From the NCBI GenBank assembly GCA_003553825.1, contig PWFL01000016.1, positions 1-16,278 on the forward strand: a DNA stretch of 16,278 nucleotides. Direction: 5' to 3'. A program made the position numbers and the translations under genes. The notes beneath the pieces are model-generated. The model made no database searches and was not told the DNA's origin. It saw nothing but the letters and a program-made list of their open reading frames with translations. Of this stretch, positions 14,701 through 16,278 are shown piece by piece (the stretch's first letter is position 1; every line of letters starts with the position of its first letter). The stretch is from Candidatus Iainarchaeum sp. (GTDB lineage: Archaea > B1Sed10-29).

Positions 14701-15224
14701 TTTCTTTCTCTGTAGTATATTGCTCTGTTGGTGTATAGGGATGCGAAGCATTCTTTAACTTTTTCCAGGATATTTTCTATTCCTTTCACGTTCAGGTAGG
14801 TGTCCTGTTGTCCTGCGAAGCTAGCTCCTTTCAGATCCTCTGATGTGGCGCTTGATCGGACCGCTACTTCTGGTTCTTTTCCAAGTTCTTTTTTGAGTTC
14901 TTCGTGTTTTTTCCTTACTTGTTTTTTCACCTGTTCGGGTAGTTCACCGTTTTTGATCATCTTCCTTATGTTTTTCCCTACTTCTTGGAGCTTTTCAGTG
15001 TCTTCCGGGTCTTCGAGTTTCTTTAGTTCTTCTCTTATTCTTCTAACGAGTTTGTTTTCGTCCAGGTGTTCTCTGTAGGCTTGGGTGGTAACCACGTATC
15101 CTGGGGGAACGGGTACTTTTATTTTGTTTGATAGTTCTCCTAGGTTGGGGTTTTTTCCACCTACTAGTGCTTTTTCTTCCGAAGTTATCTCTTTGAAGGA
15201 AGCTACGTATTTTTTGTTATTCAT
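11709..15224 (-). CDS. ppsA: Phosphoenolpyruvate synthase, interrupted by an intein
   Basis: PEP synthase converts pyruvate, ATP and water to PEP, AMP and phosphate, the gluconeogenic step in archaea. The precursor is 1171 residues; without the intein it is 755, close to the family norm. The N-terminal ATP-binding domain shows LVGGKNPNLGEL and VAVRSSATSEDLKGASFAGQ. The swivelling phosphohistidine domain has DEGGLT, then the intein, then SHASIVSREL with the phosphoryl-carrying His820. The TIM-barrel shows GVGLMREEF, NPMIGWRGCSRY, DGFSIGTNDLTQLILGADRDS and the catalytic Cys1127 in ICGQLPS. ATG 15224 is chosen because the product then begins like other PpsA proteins and lies about 35 bases from a TATA element; GTG 15248 would add eight residues. 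It is coupled to the aminotransferase gene. Confidence 0.95.
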   Translation of the reverse strand: MNNKKYVASFKEITSEEKALVGGKNPNLGELSNKIKVPVPPGYVVTTQAYREHLDENKLVRRIREELKKLEDPEDTEKLQEVGKNIRKMIKNGELPEQVKKQVRKKHEELKKELGKEPEVAVRSSATSEDLKGASFAGQQDTYLNVKGIENILEKVKECFASLYTNRAIYYRERKNFNHMDAALSAAVQKMVDSESSGVIFTIDLRDGNTDTITIEGSWGLGEYIVKGTVTPDTYFLDKETLEIKEKKVAEKEKQLVNNPEGGTQEKKVPEEKKNKQILTDEKIQKLARYSREIEKHYEFPQDIEWAFDKKQKQLYILQSRPETAWSEKQIERKKKAKGEVILKGMAASPGIGHGKARVVDDLEELDKVEKGDILITKMTNPDMVPAMRRASAIITDEGGLTCFTGDTKILTSKGFMTMKQGYEEIEKGKDFEILSYDYKNKKPEWKKVIKASSRRMKAIEISTSQKGTTNKNKIGITPDHKIYTYKGRELIKKKMRKVLNNEEHIALVDSIPSKKEQKSSEKASKIAYLAGVVLTDGYTFSNKRRGAVIITQKETKEKEEFINRFKDYFKDLFNYQLKERIKTSSGQLGDREVNGTAKDFACYKRDPADLFIDIEENLDKWVLNQSKENCKKFLAGMLDGDGSIHRNRIHLYIQKDHVLQGAVLACLRLGIVPQVTTNRNIWNVQILEAQEELIEEASRIEGETWEKQLGTKLFPAKQLLRDVVDEVNYEGKIKPYVRKNLLIGSKALKNKVIPLAEGNLKHNFEEVLNSNIRFYRVSKNKDLGERKVYNFEVDEEKEMEKNYIVFTSRYTPLLVSNSHASIVSRELGISCVVGTGEATEKIKDGEIISVDGTHGEIFKGVVESEEHEEEEKPVPETDTNIYVNLGVPEIAEEVSKKPVDGVGLMREEFILATHVKEHPLSLIEKGEQKKFIKKLKQGILKVAKEFHPRPVVLRLSDFKTNEYRRLKGGAKHEPEESNPMIGWRGCSRYTSEKYQPAFELELKAIKQARKEYENIHLMLPFVRTLKEIKETEKLMKEHGLERGKDLKIWMMAEVPSNVLLTEEFAEHCDGFSIGTNDLTQLILGADRDSELLAELGAFDQRNKAVKKAIKIIINKAHEKGKTVSICGQLPSIYPEFSKFLVKHGIDSISVNPDTVEKVKRIVAKAEEEVK
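12771..14018 (-). other. PpsA intein with LAGLIDADG (DOD) homing endonuclease, 416 residues
   Basis: The intein begins with Cys1 (CFTGDTKILT, block A) right after GGLT of the host. Block B has the TxxH motif (TPDH, intein Thr76 and His79). Two DOD motifs follow: LAGVVLTDGY (Asp135) and FLAGMLDGDGS (about Asp238-Asp240). Block F is seen as KVYNFEVDEEKEMEKNYIVF. The last residues are LLVSN, directly followed by Ser of the host SHA motif. The penultimate residue is Ser instead of the usual His. Both endonuclease acidic positions are kept, so it may still be mobile. It lies next to the catalytic histidine codon (12765-12767). Confidence 0.95.
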
Positions 15225-15253
15225 GTTGATCTTTAGATTCTTTTTCACGGGGT

Positions 15254-15263
15254 TTTAATATGA
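15254..15263 (-). promoter_or_regulatory. TATA-like element of ppsA unit
   Basis: On the minus strand CATATTAAAA is centred about 35 bases before ATG 15224, predicting initiation about eight bases before that codon. It argues for ATG 15224 over GTG 15248 as the start. Confidence 0.4.
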
Positions 15264-15309
15264 ATTGGTTTTCACTTTGGTTTCTCTTGAATAGATAAAA
15301 AACACCTGG

Positions 15310-15319
15310 TTTTTATATC
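15310..15319 (+). promoter_or_regulatory. TATA box of the 75-residue gene
   Basis: The sequence TTTTTATATC lies about 38 bases before ATG 15353 and would give a leader of about 13 bases carrying GGTGA (15342-15346) as ribosome-binding site. On the other strand it reads GATATAAAAA, so bidirectional use is possible. Confidence 0.45.
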
Positions 15320-15352
15320 TGTTTGTTACAATAACTTAGTTGGTGATTTATA

Positions 15353-15580
15353 ATGGCGGAATATGAAACAATCAAAGAAAAGACTTTTGACTACGGAAAT
15401 AACTTCATTGAAGTCTCCAGGAAGAAAGTAACTGGAGAACAGGGAGAAACCGAATTCATAAATTTCTCCAAAGGATTTTACAACGATGACCAGGAGAAGA
15501 CGTATAAATCTGGATTCGGATTCGCCGCTGACAATGAAGATGCGGTAAAATTCATGAAGGAAACTCTAGACGAGATATAG
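15353..15580 (+). CDS. Small conserved-looking protein of unknown function, 75 residues
   Basis: The 75-residue product is acidic and soluble. It appears as alternating strands (NNFIEVSRKKV, ETEFINFSKGFYNDD, KSGFGFAAD) followed by a C-terminal helix (DAVKFMKETLDEI). This strand-strand-strand-helix order is similar to PC4/Sub1-like single-stranded nucleic-acid-binding proteins, but I see no diagnostic residues and this is only a suggestion. It has its own TATA box, a GGTGA ribosome-binding site eight bases before ATG, and a hairpin terminator downstream. All this supports a real, separately transcribed gene. It is divergent from ppsA. Confidence 0.78.
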   Translation: MAEYETIKEKTFDYGNNFIEVSRKKVTGEQGETEFINFSKGFYNDDQEKTYKSGFGFAADNEDAVKFMKETLDEI

Positions 15581-15609
15581 AGATCTTAAGAAAGTTATAG
15601 AGGCGATAG

Positions 15610-15640
15610 AGGTCTCTTTTTCATATTGGAGACCTTTTAA
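15610..15640 (+). terminator. Hairpin terminator after the 75-residue gene
   Basis: AGGTCTC (15610-15616) pairs perfectly with GAGACCT (15629-15635), with a 12-base loop, followed by TTTT and an AT-rich stretch. It lies 29 bases after the stop codon and just before the convergent endonuclease III gene. Hairpin-plus-T ends are less usual than plain oligo-T ends in archaea, but the symmetry is exact. Confidence 0.55.
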
Positions 15641-15643
15641 TCT

Positions 15644-16276
15644 TTATTTCTTTATATTTTCCTTGTAGTAGTCACAGAAATCGGTGAATTGGCATTCTTC
15701 GCACTTCGGTTTTCTTGGCAGGCAGATATCTCTTCCAAAGTGAATTAGTGCTACGTGGAAGAACCCTCTTTCGTTTTTTGGGGTAATTTCTTCAAGCTTT
15801 TCCTTTACTTGTTCTTTCGATGAATCTTCAGGAACCCATCCTAGTCTCTTCGGTATCCTATTCACATGTGTATCGACTGGTATTGTTTCTATTCCAAATC
15901 CAAAGCACCTGGTCACGTCCGCGGTCTTGTAACCTACACCTGGTAGTTTCATCAGTTCTACTCTTGATTTTGGTACTTTTCCATTGTATTCTTCGAGTAT
16001 CTGCTTTGTAGTTTGTTTTATTCTCTTTGATTTCTGGTTGTACATGCCCGCCGGTTTTATGGATTCCTTTATCTCTTGTTGGGATAATTTATCCATCTGC
16101 TCGGGAGAATCAGCTTTACTGAATAATCTCTTACTAGCTTGTTTTGTTCTTTCTTCCTTTGTTCTCTGAGAGATAATGCAGCTGATCAAGGTGGTGTAGG
16201 GATCTCTTGAATTCTCTTCCGCAGCGGTGTCCAGATCGCTGTATCTGTCTTTGAAGAATTTCTTTACTTCCTGGTA
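15644..16276 (-). CDS. nth: Endonuclease III (DNA glycosylase/AP lyase); 5' end outside window
   Basis: This base-excision repair enzyme removes oxidised pyrimidines and cleaves at abasic sites. 210 residues are visible and the frame runs off the right edge. The helix-hairpin-helix LPGVGYKTADV carries the catalytic lysine. The catalytic aspartate is in PVDTHVNR. Four cysteines in the pattern C-x6-C-x2-C-x5-C (CLPRKPKCEECQFTDFC) hold a 4Fe-4S cluster. The codon at 16187-16189 before ISCIISQRT is TTG inside the conserved core, not the start. Upstream residues (DPYTTLISCIISQRT) continue the family's N-terminal helix. Only a short N-terminus is missing. Confidence 0.95.
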   Translation of the reverse strand, partial: YQEVKKFFKDRYSDLDTAAEENSRDPYTTLISCIISQRTKEERTKQASKRLFSKADSPEQMDKLSQQEIKESIKPAGMYNQKSKRIKQTTKQILEEYNGKVPKSRVELMKLPGVGYKTADVTRCFGFGIETIPVDTHVNRIPKRLGWVPEDSSKEQVKEKLEEITPKNERGFFHVALIHFGRDICLPRKPKCEECQFTDFCDYYKENIKK

Positions 16277-16278
16277 CT

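Overview
The window is archaeal chromosomal DNA. The archaeal signs are TATA-box promoters placed for leaderless or very short-leader mRNAs, tRNA genes with introns and no encoded CCA, a preflagellin/pilus-type secretion ATPase followed by two TadC/FlaJ-like membrane proteins and class III-type prepilins, a one-domain TrkA, an Lrp/AsnC regulator and an archaeal-style PEP synthase. The DNA is AT-rich, favours AGA and ATA codons, and packs small genes tightly. Together with intein-bearing genes and several small orphan proteins this suggests a DPANN-like or other small-genome euryarchaeal lineage (Nanohaloarchaeota is possible). No rRNA gene is present to settle this.

Layout. 1-4836 (+): a type IV pilus-like operon. 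It holds the end of an intein-interrupted assembly ATPase, two TadC/PilC-like platform proteins and three small prepilin-like proteins. 4841-5032 (-): tRNA-Leu(TAA) and tRNA-Pro(TGG). 5076-7768 (-): a potassium-uptake operon trkH-trkA plus an unrecognised 164-residue protein. 7862-8326 (-): an Lrp/AsnC regulator with a leaderless promoter. 8461-8611 (-): tRNA-Glu(CTC) with a 78-nt intron. 8652-9299 (-): a NYN/PIN-like nuclease. 9413-9480 (-): a candidate small structured RNA. 9586-9658 (-): tRNA-Val(CAC). 9901-10311 (+): an orphan gene whose short leader can form two competing hairpins. 10309-10432 (-): tRNA-Gln(CTG) with a non-canonical intron in the D arm. 10471-15224 (-): PEP synthase, split by a 416-residue intein, translationally coupled to a PLP aminotransferase. 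15353-15580 (+): a 75-residue orphan with its own promoter and terminator. 15644 to the right edge (-): endonuclease III.

How it works together. The left operon would build or power a surface filament. The Trk pair imports potassium. PEP synthase with an aminotransferase suggests entry of amino-acid carbon into gluconeogenesis. Two unrelated genes each carry an intein placed exactly in a catalytic motif, so both depend on protein splicing for activity. The items most worth a second look are the non-canonical tRNA-Gln intron, the PEP synthase intein at the phosphohistidine, the candidate ncRNA at 9413-9480, the two-hairpin leader at 9864-9898, and a possible AUA start in the first platform gene. 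No CRISPR array, transposon, phage gene or complete novel multi-gene defence system was found.
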